From: Lineus longissimus | Taxonomy: Eukaryota > Nemertea > Pilidiophora > Heteronemertea > Lineidae | Direction of reading: 5' to 3' | Assembly: GCF_910592395.1 (NCBI RefSeq) | Contig: NC_088311.1 | Location: 19,284,501-19,348,500 of the forward strand | Length of the DNA stretch: 64,000 nucleotides | Shown: in pieces, positions 37,923 to 50,100 of the stretch | Numbering within the stretch: position 1 is the first letter of the stretch | Layout: every line of letters starts with the position of its first letter | The notes under the pieces: generated by a model | What the model saw: only the letters and a program-made list of their open reading frames with translations | Database searches by the model: none | Told to the model about the DNA's origin: nothing | Made by a program: the position numbers and the translations under genes

Positions 37923-40900
37923 ATGGGTGGAGGTAGCAGCAAACTGAGCCCAGACACACTCGAGGACTTGAGAGGGAGTACTGCTTTCAGCGAAAGGGAA
38001 CTCAGGCAATGGTACATCGATTTCCGGGCGAGCTGCCCAGACGGAAGGCTGGATAAAAAAGGTATGGAGCGGATGTTCAAGCAGATATACCCCGAGGGGA
38101 ACGCGGTCAGGTTTGCCGAGAACGCCTTCAGGACGTACGACAAAAACGGGGATGGTTTTATCGATTTTAAGGAGTTTATGTGCGGGATATCGGTGATGTC
38201 GCGTGGGTCGAATGAGGACAAGTTGAGATGGGCGTTTAGTCTTTATGATCAGGATGGTAATGGGTCCATCTCGAGGGAGGAGGCTGCCAGTATTATTCAG
38301 GTGAGTGATAGTGTTCCGTGTTATATTTATACAGGAGACTAAATTTTCGTAATTTATGTTTTGTTTTGTTTTTTTCATTTTCTCTCTCGTTTCTGTTGTT
38401 AACTCTCAACTTTAAACCTGCTTTGTTATAATCATATTCGTTATAATTAACCACGTACATGTACGTGCGATTGGTCTTGTGATAGAATCGATATTTAATG
38501 AATACATACATGCAGTTAGCTAGCCTGGACATCAAAATGCACGTCCCATTAACTCATGCACGTGTATGATAGATTTTTCACTTATCGTTTTGACTAGAGT
38601 CCATTCCCCTCTAACCTGCCGCCACTATAACAACCTAGTCGTGGATAGCCCAATGGCCACCATGGAAACGGACGAGGCACCCGTTGGATATCACACTACC
38701 CGCCAACACGGACCTAAATTTCCAGTCCAAGATCGTGACTATGTTTACTGGTAGTCGTCGCGGGTTTATCTTCACTTTTGTCACGACATGTTTGTTCCTT
38801 TTGGCCGCTTCAGATGGGTGGGATACTAGAGTCCACGTTGCCATGTGTAACATGACATGTTCTCAAGCCAAAGTTAATTAACGAACATGACCATGACAAG
38901 TGACACATGAACCATGATAACATGAATCTTATGTAAGGGATCATCTCAGAATATTGGTTGGTGCCATGTAGTGAGCGATGAAATTATTCCTCCTGGGGGG
39001 TGGGTCAGCCACTTCGCTGCCGGAGTTCCGCCGCTTTCAAACTACATCCCAAAATATAGTGTTTTTGCCATATGGAGAAGGAGGCCGGGTGAAGCTTGAT
39101 TGTATTTTATAGGTCTGAAAGAGAACATGATTACTCTACCCTAAAGCGTACAGTGCATTGTAATACGGCACTAATGAGAAGTGTTTAGTTTTACATAGCC
39201 TTTTCGACTGTGCATGGGTTTACATACGATTCACGTAGTCACTCGTCGCGGTTCATATGTTATAATGTCACATGTAGCTTGCCACACGCATGCACGTTCA
39301 ATTTGGCTTGAAAACATGACACAAATGACAGAACGGGGAAAAGTGACACCGTGAATCCTTTTTAGCCCGCTCTTTAGAACTTGTCGAGCTAATTGTGCGT
39401 GGCGAGGAGCATACAATTGACCCTGGAATTTGAGGATGGTATACTGATACTGCCCGCTGGGGATTAAAAGGTGCAAAACAAGCTTATTCATGCAGTGACT
39501 TCGTAGTAGGGAAAATTCAAAAATCAAATGTGAGCCATCCAAATTACATGTCCCCAGCACTTAATAGAGGCACATTTCTACAGCTTTTTATCACTTAAAT
39601 AATGTGCACTCTGTGTTAATTACCCACTGGTAAAAACATTTAAGCGAGCCGTATATTTGCTGCTAGTAGATCTAGTGATAGCAAAATGGCACTCATCATG
39701 ACTGCTAATGTGGCTTATGCTAATGCTAAAGGCTGCTAATGAAGTACAGCGCGAGCAACTGACAAAAATGATTTGGCTGAAACCAACCAAAAATAGACCA
39801 CACTTTTGAAAATGTTGGAATATTTTTCATCGAGTAATAGACAGGAAATGTGATTTCTGCATTTTTAAATCATAAAACTCAGATCACTTTGGACTTGAAC
39901 TGGTTAAAGCTTTCACGAATCACTTCACGAGAACGAAGGCGTTTAAATTTTGTAAACACAATGTATGTCAAGACACGCCATATTTCTATACTTGTCGTTT
40001 CACTGGTGTTTTGTCCATTTCCGCGTTTTCCGAAGTGAAGTGCTCTTCAACTGGTCCATTAGGTCGTGAAAGGAAGTCGACAACCTCCCAGAGAGCATCT
40101 GTTCATTATTCATACCCAGCAGAGTACTTGAAACTATCATTATGGCATCAATCGAAAACTTGTTGCATTTCTCTTTTGCTTCATCTACATGGACGCTCTG
40201 AAGAATTATAGTACACATACGTCAGTTCAGAACTTTGGTCCCGAATATGACGACGGTACGGTTTGCACATAACTGACCAATCAGCTAACAGAGCCAGCAA
40301 ATGTCTCAATTCATCTGATTTTGCATGGTTTACGTCATTTGCATTTTTTTCAGAAATCTTTGCGAATCGCAAAAATATAGAAGTGCCAACATTTTGCGGC
40401 TAACAGTACTGGCTTTAAGTGTCTTCAGCGTTCCATTGTTTACTAATATTCGTCTCTTGAGTGATAATAACCACCCATTGCGTGCTGCAAATAATCATAC
40501 ATTTTGTAATGTTTGTCTCGTAAAAGCTTCGCGGGATGATTGATGGGCTAAACTCCAGACTGAGCGGTTACTGTTAAAACCCGGAATGAATCGAAATCGT
40601 CGAAACGAAACGAAATATAAATCGTGAATTAACGCACCCCTCGAAATGAAATAGACTGGTCGAAATAGTAAGTAATGATGTTACAATCGAAAAATGTGTA
40701 TTAGCCCGCCATGAGCACAGCGGCGCCATTTTCAACAACGAACTTCGCTTTGATTTTATTCGGATATCGGAATTTCGATTCTATTTGAAAGTCTATTTTC
40801 ATTTCGATAATTTCATTTTCATTTTGACATTTTATTTCGTTTCGTTTCATTCCGGTTATTGTCAGTAACTGACGGAGCTTAATGATGTATAACAGTAATG

Positions 40901-41646
40901 GTGTCATTGAGTCATGGTTTGGCATTGCTAGTGTATCTTAGAGAAATAGTGCCCATAAACAATAAAGGGAGATTAGTACAGTAGGCGTAATTACAACACC
41001 GGTATTACAACCCCACAAATGGGATTTTCAAATTTAATCCCAGGTCGTTTATCATGTGCAAAGTGATATATCGGGTTATTCAGGGGAAAAAATCCCACTG
41101 CTGAAAGGCATGGATGATAGATCATTAACCCTTGCAATAAAAATGTATGATTTTACAAACGTGATAGCATAAATCTACGACGACCTTGACATATTCTTAC
41201 TTTCGTTGCAGGCTGTTTATAAGATTTAATACATTCTTACTTTCGGTGCAGGCCGTTTATACAACACAAACTACACAGTCAGGCCTCAATGCATTCTTAC
41301 TGTCGTTGAAGGCCGTTTATAAGATGTAAAAAAACTTTACTACATTCGGGCTTTAATACATTCTTCCTTTCAGTACAGGCCGTTTATAAGATAGACAACA
41401 CCAACTGAAACAGGCCGTTTATAAGATAGACAACACCAACTGAAACCATGCGTTAAGTTAACCTCATTCTTACTCTCGTTGCAGGCCGTTTATAAGATGT
41501 ACAACACGAACTACTCGACAACCGAGCTTGTCGATAAGATGTTCACTTCTTTCGATAAGAACAAGGACGGTGTGCTATCGATGGAGGAGTTTATTGAAGG
41601 CAGTAAAAAGGACAAGTCCTTCATCAAGATTTTGGAATGGAACTGA
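37923..41646 (+). CDS. Gene C: neuronal calcium sensor-like protein
   Basis: Exons 37923-38300 and 41485-41646 (stop TGA), phase-0 junction, 179 residues. Paralogue of gene B with the same exon lengths (378 and 162 nt). MGGGSSKL fits N-myristoylation (Gly2, Ser6). EF1 carries the inactivating Cys-Pro (SCPDG); EF2 (DKNGDGFIDFKE), EF3 (DQDGNGSISREE) and EF4 (DKNKDGVLSMEE) are canonical. The second exon begins AVYKM, as in classical NCS proteins (AIYKM). The acceptor region of exon 2 is preceded by five imperfect copies of itself (41192-41446), several with usable-looking acceptors that would end translation a few residues after AVYK. The 3.2-kb intron also holds a foldback at 40565-40870. Confidence 0.93.
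40565..40870. repeat. Foldback element in gene C intron
   Basis: Left end GGTTACTGTTAAAACCCGGA with GAAACGAAACGAAATA pairs with right end TATTTCGTTTCGTTTCATTC and CCGGTTATTGTCAGTAAC. Interior has repeated CGAAATGAAAT-like words. Confidence 0.55.
41192..41446 (+). repeat. Five decoy copies of the gene C exon 2 acceptor
   Basis: The true junction (CATTCTTACTCTCGTTGCAG then GCCGTTTATAAGATG at 41485) is preceded by copies at about 41192-41228, 41230-41284, 41290-41330, 41360-41410 and 41411-41446. Three keep a pyrimidine tract plus CAG before GC(C/T)GTTTAT; one has lost the AG (GTTGAAGG). Read from each copy the frame is Ala-Val-Tyr then a stop within 3 to 23 residues, so use of a decoy would remove EF4. 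Confidence 0.85.
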
Positions 41647-41917
41647 TTGAAATTTACATGTAGCTTACAAACTACATGCTCAGACTATATCACATGTTGT
41701 CTTTTTTGGCTCGCTCCAGCCAGGTAGACATACGTTTCACGTTGTCACCGGCTTTTCATGATTCACGTTTTCACTTAATACGGTTTACGCTGTCACTTTA
41801 AAAGTCATTTTTGATGATAGGGTTACATATGATTCACTCAATCACTTTTCCATCAGAAGTAGCCAGATCCAAGATAAGAAGAACTAGTCGTAAATCTGTC
41901 AGTAATGAGCAAGATAG

Positions 41918-42168
41918 AAGCGTCTACACTGTCTGTGCTGGTTGTGATCAAGAACATTTGATCGGATCAAAAACGTTTTAAAACGTCTACACAGTCTGAA
42001 CTGGGTGTGATCACGAACATTTGATCGGATCAAAAACGTTTTAAAACGTCTACACAGTCTGAACTGGGTGTGATCACGAACATTTGATCGGATCAAAAAC
42101 GTTTTAAAACGTCTACACAGTCTGAACTGGGTGTGATCAAGAACATTTGATAGGATCAAAGAAGTTTT
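41918..42168. repeat. 66-bp tandem repeat, about 3.7 copies
   Basis: Unit contains AACGTCTACACAGTCTGAAC, GGGTGTGATCACGAACATTT and GATCGGATCAAAAACGTTTT; inner copies are nearly identical, outer ones diverged. The unit is a multiple of three, which explains an open frame across it. Confidence 0.85.
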
Positions 42169-42590
42169 AAAACTTCCTGGATCACGGATGAAAGCGCTCT
42201 ATCGAGAATTTTGCCATTTGTTTTCGTCATTTTCAAGCTAACACAAATACAGAATCGATGATGATAATACATTAAATAAATGATGGCGTCTGAGTGTGTT
42301 CTTTTCAAAGTGAATGTATGTGACCCAGGAGACAGAAGACTACATGAGTGAGCGCGTTAGGAGATCATTAAATTTAGAAATGGAATAATTATATGATTTA
42401 AACCCAGGGGTCGGATGAGATAGACATTTTGAAATAATCTTATCATAGTCTCTGTAGTAATTTCTCTGGGGACTATCAATTATTTGTGAAACATATTATT
42501 CGTATGAAATAATGTGTGTTAGCAGTAACGGACGAACGCTATTTCGAGCCAGGCAGTTTGAATCTAGACATTCTGTTTGAATAAAGTACA

Positions 42591-42765
42591 ATCATAGAAA
42601 CAAAGGTTTTTGAGCTTCTAAAATGACTCTTTAAACGGTTTTTTGGTCCACACAAATAGGCACACCATAGAGGGCTACTTTGGTAAAATGAGACCCTAAA
42701 CAGTTGTTGAGATTGTTAAAACCTCTTCTGTGGCAAAAAAGACTTCAAAAGGGTCAGTGATGAAA
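42591..42765. repeat. Foldback repeat, family F1 (copy 6)
   Basis: Starts ATCATAGAAACAAAGGTTTT and contains GGTCCACACAAATAGGCACA and GTTGTTGAGATTGTTAAAACC; right end eroded. Confidence 0.55.
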
Positions 42766-43116
42766 CCAATAAATATGTCCAATATCATTACGTGTATTTA
42801 GGCAAATTACTAGTAAACTGAATTTGCAAAAAATAAAAAATTTGAATGATTTCGATAAAGAATTCGTCAATGATTTAGAATCAACTATATTTCATCAGTT
42901 GTATTGTAAATATGTCGCTTGCCATGATGAATACAACCTTTTGGCTGCCCCGACTCACCCCACACCAACATCTAGGTCACGTACATGTAAGATCTGATAA
43001 TACCAAAAACGATCGATTGGATTCTATCAATAGTCATTGCCAAAACCAAAGATTGTAAACCTGATACACTAAGCAGGAGCTTCGGTCAAAGTTTCCCTTG
43101 GTGTCTTCTACAAAAG

Positions 43117-43268
43117 TCTTTGGCCTCGCTGATCGGAAACATGTCTGTAGCATTTTCGATTCCAGTTGCCAGGACGTCGTAACCGCGATTCACGATCTCA
43201 CACGGAAAGGGATCTCCAGCGAAGAAGTGATGAAGGTTTATGATACCTGGGCCAGCACTTTTGATCAG
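43117..43268 (+). CDS. Orphan exon resembling the N-terminus of METTL27-type methyltransferases
   Basis: Between a possible acceptor (TTCTACAAAAG) and a clear donor (GATCAG then GTAAGG) the frame reads about 50 residues ending EEVMKVYDTWASTFDQ. METTL27 (WBSCR27) proteins have a similar FYDxWAxxYDQD block just before their SAM-binding domain, where an intron would be plausible. No in-frame ATG lies in the exon, and I see no downstream exon with a glycine-rich SAM motif on this strand before gene E. It may be a relic of a lost gene, a duplicated exon or part of an unusual transcript. The acceptor is weak (AAAAG). Assignment is tentative. Confidence 0.35.
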
Positions 43269-43795
43269 GTAAGGTAGGCCTTGACGAATTACGAGTTCTT
43301 CCAGGGGTAGTTCGTGTCCAATTCCCGGCGGTCAATCATTGCACGATTTTTCAACAAAAAAATTAAGACATAGCTGGAACCGAGGTCAGTATAATGTGTT
43401 CTAACGCCCCTTTCAAATTTGAAAGACTCTGCTCCAACCTGAGTTCAAGAATGATTTACGAATTAGCAGACATAACAGATCTTCGCACTGAGTACGTCTT
43501 CGGTCGTACGCATTGCGAAACCTGCCTATTGGACAAAAAGCAAGCATCATCAGCCGAAACATTATTAAGGCCTCCACAATAGCGTGGTCAAGCCGTGTAT
43601 TACACACAGGGCAAGGAGAGGGGATCGTGAGAGGTTATTAAATGAAGTGATTAATTGTGCATAGATATTGTTTTGTTTCTTTGCTTTCATCTTAATACAC
43701 ACTTTCTAAATACATTTTCTACATAGTTTTTGTTTTGCTTTGTTTTGGTGGCCAGACCCATACATTAATATAGCCTTAACCTTGCCCCGTCACAT

Positions 43796-44108
43796 TGCCA
43801 CACTCCTAACGGTCCCATTCAAGGATATGGAGAAAGGAAGTGTCTCTGCGACACCCCTAACCGTCCCATTCAAGGAGGTTGACAAAATACGCGTCTCTGC
43901 CACATCCTTAACCGTCCCATTCAAGGAGATTGACAAATAACGCGTCTCTGCCACATCCTTAACCGTCCCATTCAAGGAGATTGACGAATGCCGTATCTCT
44001 GTCACACCCCTCAACGACCCATTCAAGAAGATTGAGAAATGATGCGTCTCTGCGACACCCCTAACCGTCCCATTCAAGGAGATTCACAAATGAAGTGTCT
44101 CTACCATA
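43796..44108. repeat. 51-bp minisatellite derived from the gene E stop-codon region
   Basis: CCCATTCAAG recurs at 43814, 43865, 43916, 43967, 44018 and 44069, exactly 51 bases apart. The last copy is the end of gene E (minus strand: Asn-Leu-Leu-Glu-Trp-Asp-Gly-stop); the other five lie just past its stop, in the presumed 3' UTR. The unit includes roughly the last 17 codons. Confidence 0.9.
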
Positions 44109-47100
44109 CACATCGAAGAACTCTTCTTTCGTCAACCGTCCGTCGTGATTGTCGTCAAATTTACGGAACATCTTTCTAACAAACTTCTCAGCTTTCTTTG
44201 TGTTGGACTTTCCCTGCATGTCCTGAACGCTCTGAAAAGTAAAGCACATTTGGTTATTCGATGAAGCTATAGTGATTGACCATTATGTTGGTAAATCGCG
44301 TAGTGATCATGACGCACACTGTACAGACTCCTTTTTCCAGTGGGACATTTTCTACTCCTGCAAATGCCAGAATAAGCCTTTATTTTTTGAGAGTGTGCTG
44401 ATAGATCTTGGTCAATTGAACAATTTTGCCTCAAAGAAATTATAAGTTATGCTAGGATCACCATGAATGTCAGCACTTGGTCCACCCCAGACCAGTCATA
44501 AGCTGGCCAGTATACAAAATGACCTCGACATATGACCAATATTGCTCGAACCAAGCGTGTGCACCCGCCTTATATACTTACCAGAACGATATCAAGCGCT
44601 TCCTCCTGGTCAATGTTACCACTGCCATCAACATCGTAAATTGCAAACGCCCAATCCAACTTCTCTTCCACAGTTCCGCGTGACGTCACCGAGATTCCGA
44701 TCATGAACTCCTTGAAACTCACATAGCCGTCCCCGTTTGTGTCGTACGACCTGAAGACGTTATCGGCAAATTGTGTTGAGTTTCCTCCCGGGAACATTTC
44801 CTGGAACATTCCCTCGACGCCTTCCTTCCCCATCATGCCATCGGGATTTTGCAACATGAACATCTTGTGCCAGTATCGAAGTTCTTCTAACGTGTATTTC
44901 GTAAGACCAAGAAGATCCGAAAAAAGATCCGAGTCTGATGTGTTCGAAGATTTCTCTGAACTTGCATCGATTTCGTGTGAAGACTCTTCCGTTGGTACCA
45001 TACTTTCAGTGACCACTTCTTGGCTAGACTTGCTGTCAGATATTGGTTTATAAATATCATCTGATGTGCTTGACATGTTGTCAATCTTTACCTCAGGGCT
45101 ATTGAGGCTTTCGGAAATGTCCTCTGACGGGCTTGACGACATGTTGTCAGACTTGACTTCTGGGTTGATGAGGCTTTCGGAAGTACCTTCTGATGGGCAT
45201 GACATGTTGTCAATCTTTACCTCAGGGCTATTGAGGCTTTCGGAAATATCCTCTGACGGGCTTGACGACATGTTGTCAGACTTGACTTCTGGGTTGATGA
45301 GGCTTTCGGAAGTACTATCTGATGGGCGTGACATGTTGTCATACTTTACTTCTGGGTTGATGAGGCTTTCGGAAGTATCTTCTGATGGGCTTGAAATGTT
45401 GTCAATCTTTCCTTCTGAGTTGATGAGGCTTTCGGAAATATTCTCTGACGGGCTTGACGACATGTTGTCATACTTGACTTCTGGGTTGATGAGGCTTTCG
45501 GAAGTATCTTCTGATGAGCTTGACATGTTGTCAATCTTTACTTCTGGGTTGATGAGGCTTTCGGAAATATCCTCTGAAGGGCTTGACATGTTGTCAGACT
45601 TGACTTCTGGGTTGATGAGGCTTTCAGAAATATCCTCTGACGGGCTTGACGACATGTTGTCAGACTTGACTTCTGGGTTGATGAGGCTTTCAGAAGTATC
45701 TTCTGACGGGCTTGACATGTTGTCAATCTTTACTTCTGGGTTGATGAGGCTTTCGGTAGTACCTTCTGGTGGGCATGACATGTCGTCATACTTTACTTCT
45801 GGGTTGATGAGGCTTTCGGAAATATCCTCTGACGGGCTTGACGACATGTTGTCAGACTTGACTTCTGGGTTGATGAGGCTTTCGGAAGTACCTTCTGATG
45901 GGCATGACATGTCGTCATACTTTACTTCTGGGTTGATGAGGCTTTCGGAAATATCCTCTGACGGGCTTGACGACATGTTGTCATATTTGACTTCTGGGTT
46001 GATGAGGCTTTCGGAAGTATCTTCTGAAGGGCTTGACATGTTGTCAATCTTTACTTCTGGGTTGATGAGGCTTTCGGTAGTACCTTCTGATGGGCATGAC
46101 ATGTCGTCATACTTTACTTCTGGGTTGATGAGGCTTTCGGAAGTATCTTCTGATGGGCATGACATGTTGTCATACTTGACTTCTGGGTTGATGAGGCTTT
46201 CGGAAGTATCTTCTGACGGGCTTGACATGTTGTCAATCTTTACTTCTGGGTTGATGAGGCTTTCGGTAGTACCTTCTGATGGGCATGACATGTCGTCATA
46301 CTTTACTTCTGGGTTGATGAGGCTTTCGGAAATATCCTCTGACGGGCTTGACGACATGTTGTCAATCTTTACTTCTGGGTTGATGAGGCTTTCGGAAATA
46401 TCCTCTGACGGGCTTGACGACATGTTGTCAATCTTTACTTCTGGGTTGATGAGTCTTTCGGAAGTATCTTCTGATGGGCTTGACGACATGTTGTCATACT
46501 TGACTTCTGGGTTGATGAGGCTTTTGGTAGTACCTTCTGATGGGCATGACATGTCGTCATACTTTACTTCTGGGTTGATGAGGCTTTCGGAAATATCCTC
46601 TGACGGGCTTGACGACATGTTGTCATACTTGACTTCTGGGTTGATGAGGCTTTCGGAAGTATCTTCTGATGGGCATGACATGTCGTCATACTTTACTTCT
46701 GGGTTGATGAGGCTTTCGGAAATATCCTCTGACGGGCTTGACGACATGTTGTCATACTTGACTTCTGGGTTGATGAGGCTTTCGGAAGTATCTTCTGATG
46801 AGCTTGACATGTTGTCAATCTTTACTTCTGGGTTGATGAGGCTTTCAGAAATATCCTCTGACGGGCTTGACATGTTGTCAGACTTGACTTCTGGGTAAAT
46901 GAGGCTTTCAGAACTATCCTCTGACGGGCTTGACGACATGTTGTCAGACTTGACTTCTGGGTTGATGAGGCTTTCGGAAGTATCTTCTGACGGGCTTGAC
47001 ATGTTGTCAATCTTTACTTCTGGGTTGATGAGGCTTTCGGTAATATCCTCTGACGGGCTTGACATGTTGTCAGACTTGAGTTCTGGGTTGATGAGGCTTT

Positions 47101-50100
47101 CAGAACTATCCTCTGACGGGCTTGACGACATGTTGTCAGACTTGACTTCTGGGTTGATGAGGCTTTCGGAAGTATCCTCTGATGGACATGACATGTTGTC
47201 AATCTTTACTTCTGGGTTGATGAGGCTTTCGGAAATATCCTCTGACGGGCTTGACGACATGTTGTCATACTTGACTTCTGGGTTGATGAGGCTTTCGGAA
47301 GTATCTTCTGACGGGCTTGACATGTTGTCAATCTTTACTTCTGGGTTGATAAGGCTTTCGGTAGTACCTTCTGATTGGCATGACATGTTGTCATATTTTA
47401 CTTCTGGGTTGATGAGGCTTTCGGAAATATCCTCTGACGGGCTTGACATGTTGTCAGACTTGAGTTCTGGGTTGATGAGGCTTTCAGAACTATCCTCTGA
47501 CGGGCTTGACGACATGTTGTCAGACTTGAGTTCTGGGTTGATGAGGCTTTCGGAAATATCCTCTGATGGACATGACATGTTGTCAATCTTTACTTCTGGG
47601 TTGATGAGGCTTTCGGAAATATCCTCTGACGGGCTTGACGACATGTTGTCAGACTTGACTTCTGGGTTGATGAGGCGTTCGGAAGTATCTTCCGATGGGC
47701 ATGACATGTTGTCATACTTTACTTCTGGGTTGATGAGGCTTTCGGAAATATCCTCTGAAGGGCTTGACATGTTGTCAATCTTTACTTCTGGGTTGATGAC
47801 GCTTTCGGAAGTATCTTCTGACGGGCTTGACGACATGTTGTCAGATTTGACATCTGGGCTGATGAGGCTTTCGGAAGTATCCTCTGATAGGTCATTTGCA
47901 CTTGCCAAATCATCGGCCCTTTCATCGTAGCTTTTAGAAATAACCCGGGGAGTTACGGACACCAAGTCGTGAGTGACCACGCCGTCGTATGTCCCATAAG
48001 TGCAGCCGTTTTCGTTTTCCTCCGCACAAGCCGTGAGGTGGGCCTTGTCATCAACTTCAGCGCTGCCATCCCGATGTACTTTTCCATCTGAAGAGACAAA
48101 TATGAAAATCATGTTTCAGTTGGGTTGGCTTTTAATTTGAGACATAGACAACTCAAAATCACCTCCACGCCTACGCAAGGTTTCTTTGGTGCGCTCTGTA
48201 ATCCTCACCAGACCCTGGGGTAAAAGCCACTGTTCCTTATGCTTGATCAAAGAAAAACCTTCTAATGACAATAAAACAACAACAAATTGATGTTTTACCT
48301 TTGCGTACAGGTCTCCAAAGGAACCAGGAAGAGTGTAAACAACAATTCCAGCACATTTTTAGAGAAATGTTCCCTCAGATGACCACCCTTACTCCTAGTC
48401 CAATTCAAAACGAAGGTCTAACAACGTGAATCCTTTACTAGATGTATAGGGACTTTCACTTAAGGGTTGACTAGGTGCCAAGACCATTTGCCTAGAACTT
48501 CGAACCCTAAAACAATTAGGACTCTCCTTCAGAATGAAGTGAATGCCCATTTAACTGGGAGGCAGTGCTCTGGAAAACACAGAACAGACTCCCACCCTTG
48601 ACATTGGCATTCACTTCGTTTTGAAAGAGTTCGAATTGCCTTATAGGATTTCAAGTTCTAGCCGAAATGGCTGTACCTTGGTCTACTCTTAATCTCAGTT
48701 TATCCTAGAACTGCTTTTAATGATTTCCCTCTGGCATGTTTTGCACTTCGCTGGTTACCCTCGATCTCGTCAATATGCAGAAACACAATTCAATGCGAGA
48801 ATGTGGAAATGCGGGTTTAATCATAGGTATGCTCTTGCAGACGTTTTTTGCAATTGCAAGTTAATGACTAATCAAAGCAATTTCAAGCAGCTGTCTCTTA
48901 TTAAAGGGACAATTTGCATCGATATTTAGGTTTTTGGACGATGATACGCCTGATGGCCACCAGGAAGCATCGTTACTTGCTGTTTGCGAGGCGGTTATTG
49001 ACATGATATGCGAATTTCATTTAAGCCTCTGGATGCATTCTGTTCGTTAGTCTTCTATTAATCTACTGTTAATTGTACATTAATGATCTTTCAATTATCC
49101 TATTGGAGAAGTCGCTGTTCTGCTGGAAGTCATAATATTTGTATGAAACCCAACACATCTCGTGCCATGCTATCCCTTTAACACCCGTATCAATTATTGT
49201 GACATCGCCATGGTGTAATTAATGCAAGCATGGAGGTATTATCAAATTCTTAATTTGAAAGTAAGTATAGTACAAACCTTAAATCTATTGTGCGTCTGGA
49301 ATCTATCAACCGATAGTGGTCTCTTTTTTTCGAGCTCGCGGCCATTACTAAATCAACAACAACAAAGCGCGAAACACGAGAATAAAACTTTCGACTGCGG
49401 GTCGAATGTTATAGAGGGCGCTGAAGTTCGGTTCGCTGTCGGAAGGGATGATCGTACTCAAAGAGCGCTGCCGCGAGGAATGTGTATTAGGGAACAATGG
49501 GGCAAACAATGCAAGCCGGGGATTAGCAGGGGATTAATTCTGAGGTATTAGGCCGTTCTCTCTCCTTCTTAATAATACCTCCATGATGCAGGCGATTGCC
49601 TTTGCTCGTGATGATGGTATTGTTTCGGTAACCGTATGAGGGTTTCTTTTCTGCAAGTTGCAAGTTGCAAGTTAAAAATGCAAGTTGCAAGTTGAAAATG
49701 CAAGTTGCAAGTTGAAAATGCAAGTTGCAAGTTGAAAATGCAAGTTGCAAGTTGCGCAAGTTACAAATATATTCTCATAGAAATGACCCAAATATCCATT
49801 TGACCCCCATCCCCAAGGTACTAAGAAATTCAGATCTGTTTATACAAGGGTTTAATTCTAGAATGGATACCACAGTATGGTTACATAATGTAAGCATTTA
49901 ATTGCCAAGATCAAAATAACCCACTGGCCGATATAAACAATTAGAATGTTGTTCATTGACAAGGTTCTTCATCACTTGGTTGAGAAACTGTTTACATAAA
50001 AAAACAAACCTTTATTTGTTGTGGGCTTTAGCTGGTTGAACTTTGTGAAAGGATCTTTGTAATTTTGATGAAAATATATTTGTAACTTGCGCAACTTGCA

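Larger units (their letters stand above)
41647..43116. other. Region downstream of gene C
   Basis: Probable gene C 3' UTR and spacer. Contains a 66-bp tandem repeat (41918-42168), an F1 foldback (42591-42765) and AATAAA motifs near 42275 and 42580. No other gene recognised until the orphan exon at 43117. Confidence 0.5.

Noticed and set aside
37772-38378. Antisense frames of 149 and 155 codons over gene C exon 1
   Set aside because: Shadows of the EF-hand coding strand.
41899-42159. 86-codon minus-strand frame with repeated peptide
   Set aside because: Product of the 66-bp tandem repeat; no other coding sign.
43790-44077. 95-codon minus-strand frame after gene E
   Set aside because: It is another frame through the 51-bp minisatellite derived from the gene E end.
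45065-47885. CRISPR-like array
   Set aside because: Units are contiguous coding repeats of 63 or 66 bp without unique spacers, inside an animal gene.
45066-47930. Two long plus-strand open frames (610 and 343 codons) opposite gene E
   Set aside because: They are the antisense of the coding minisatellite. Unit lengths are multiples of three, so a stop-free antisense unit stays open. They have no domains, no conserved ends, and the minus-strand frame continues into EF-hands and valid splice sites.
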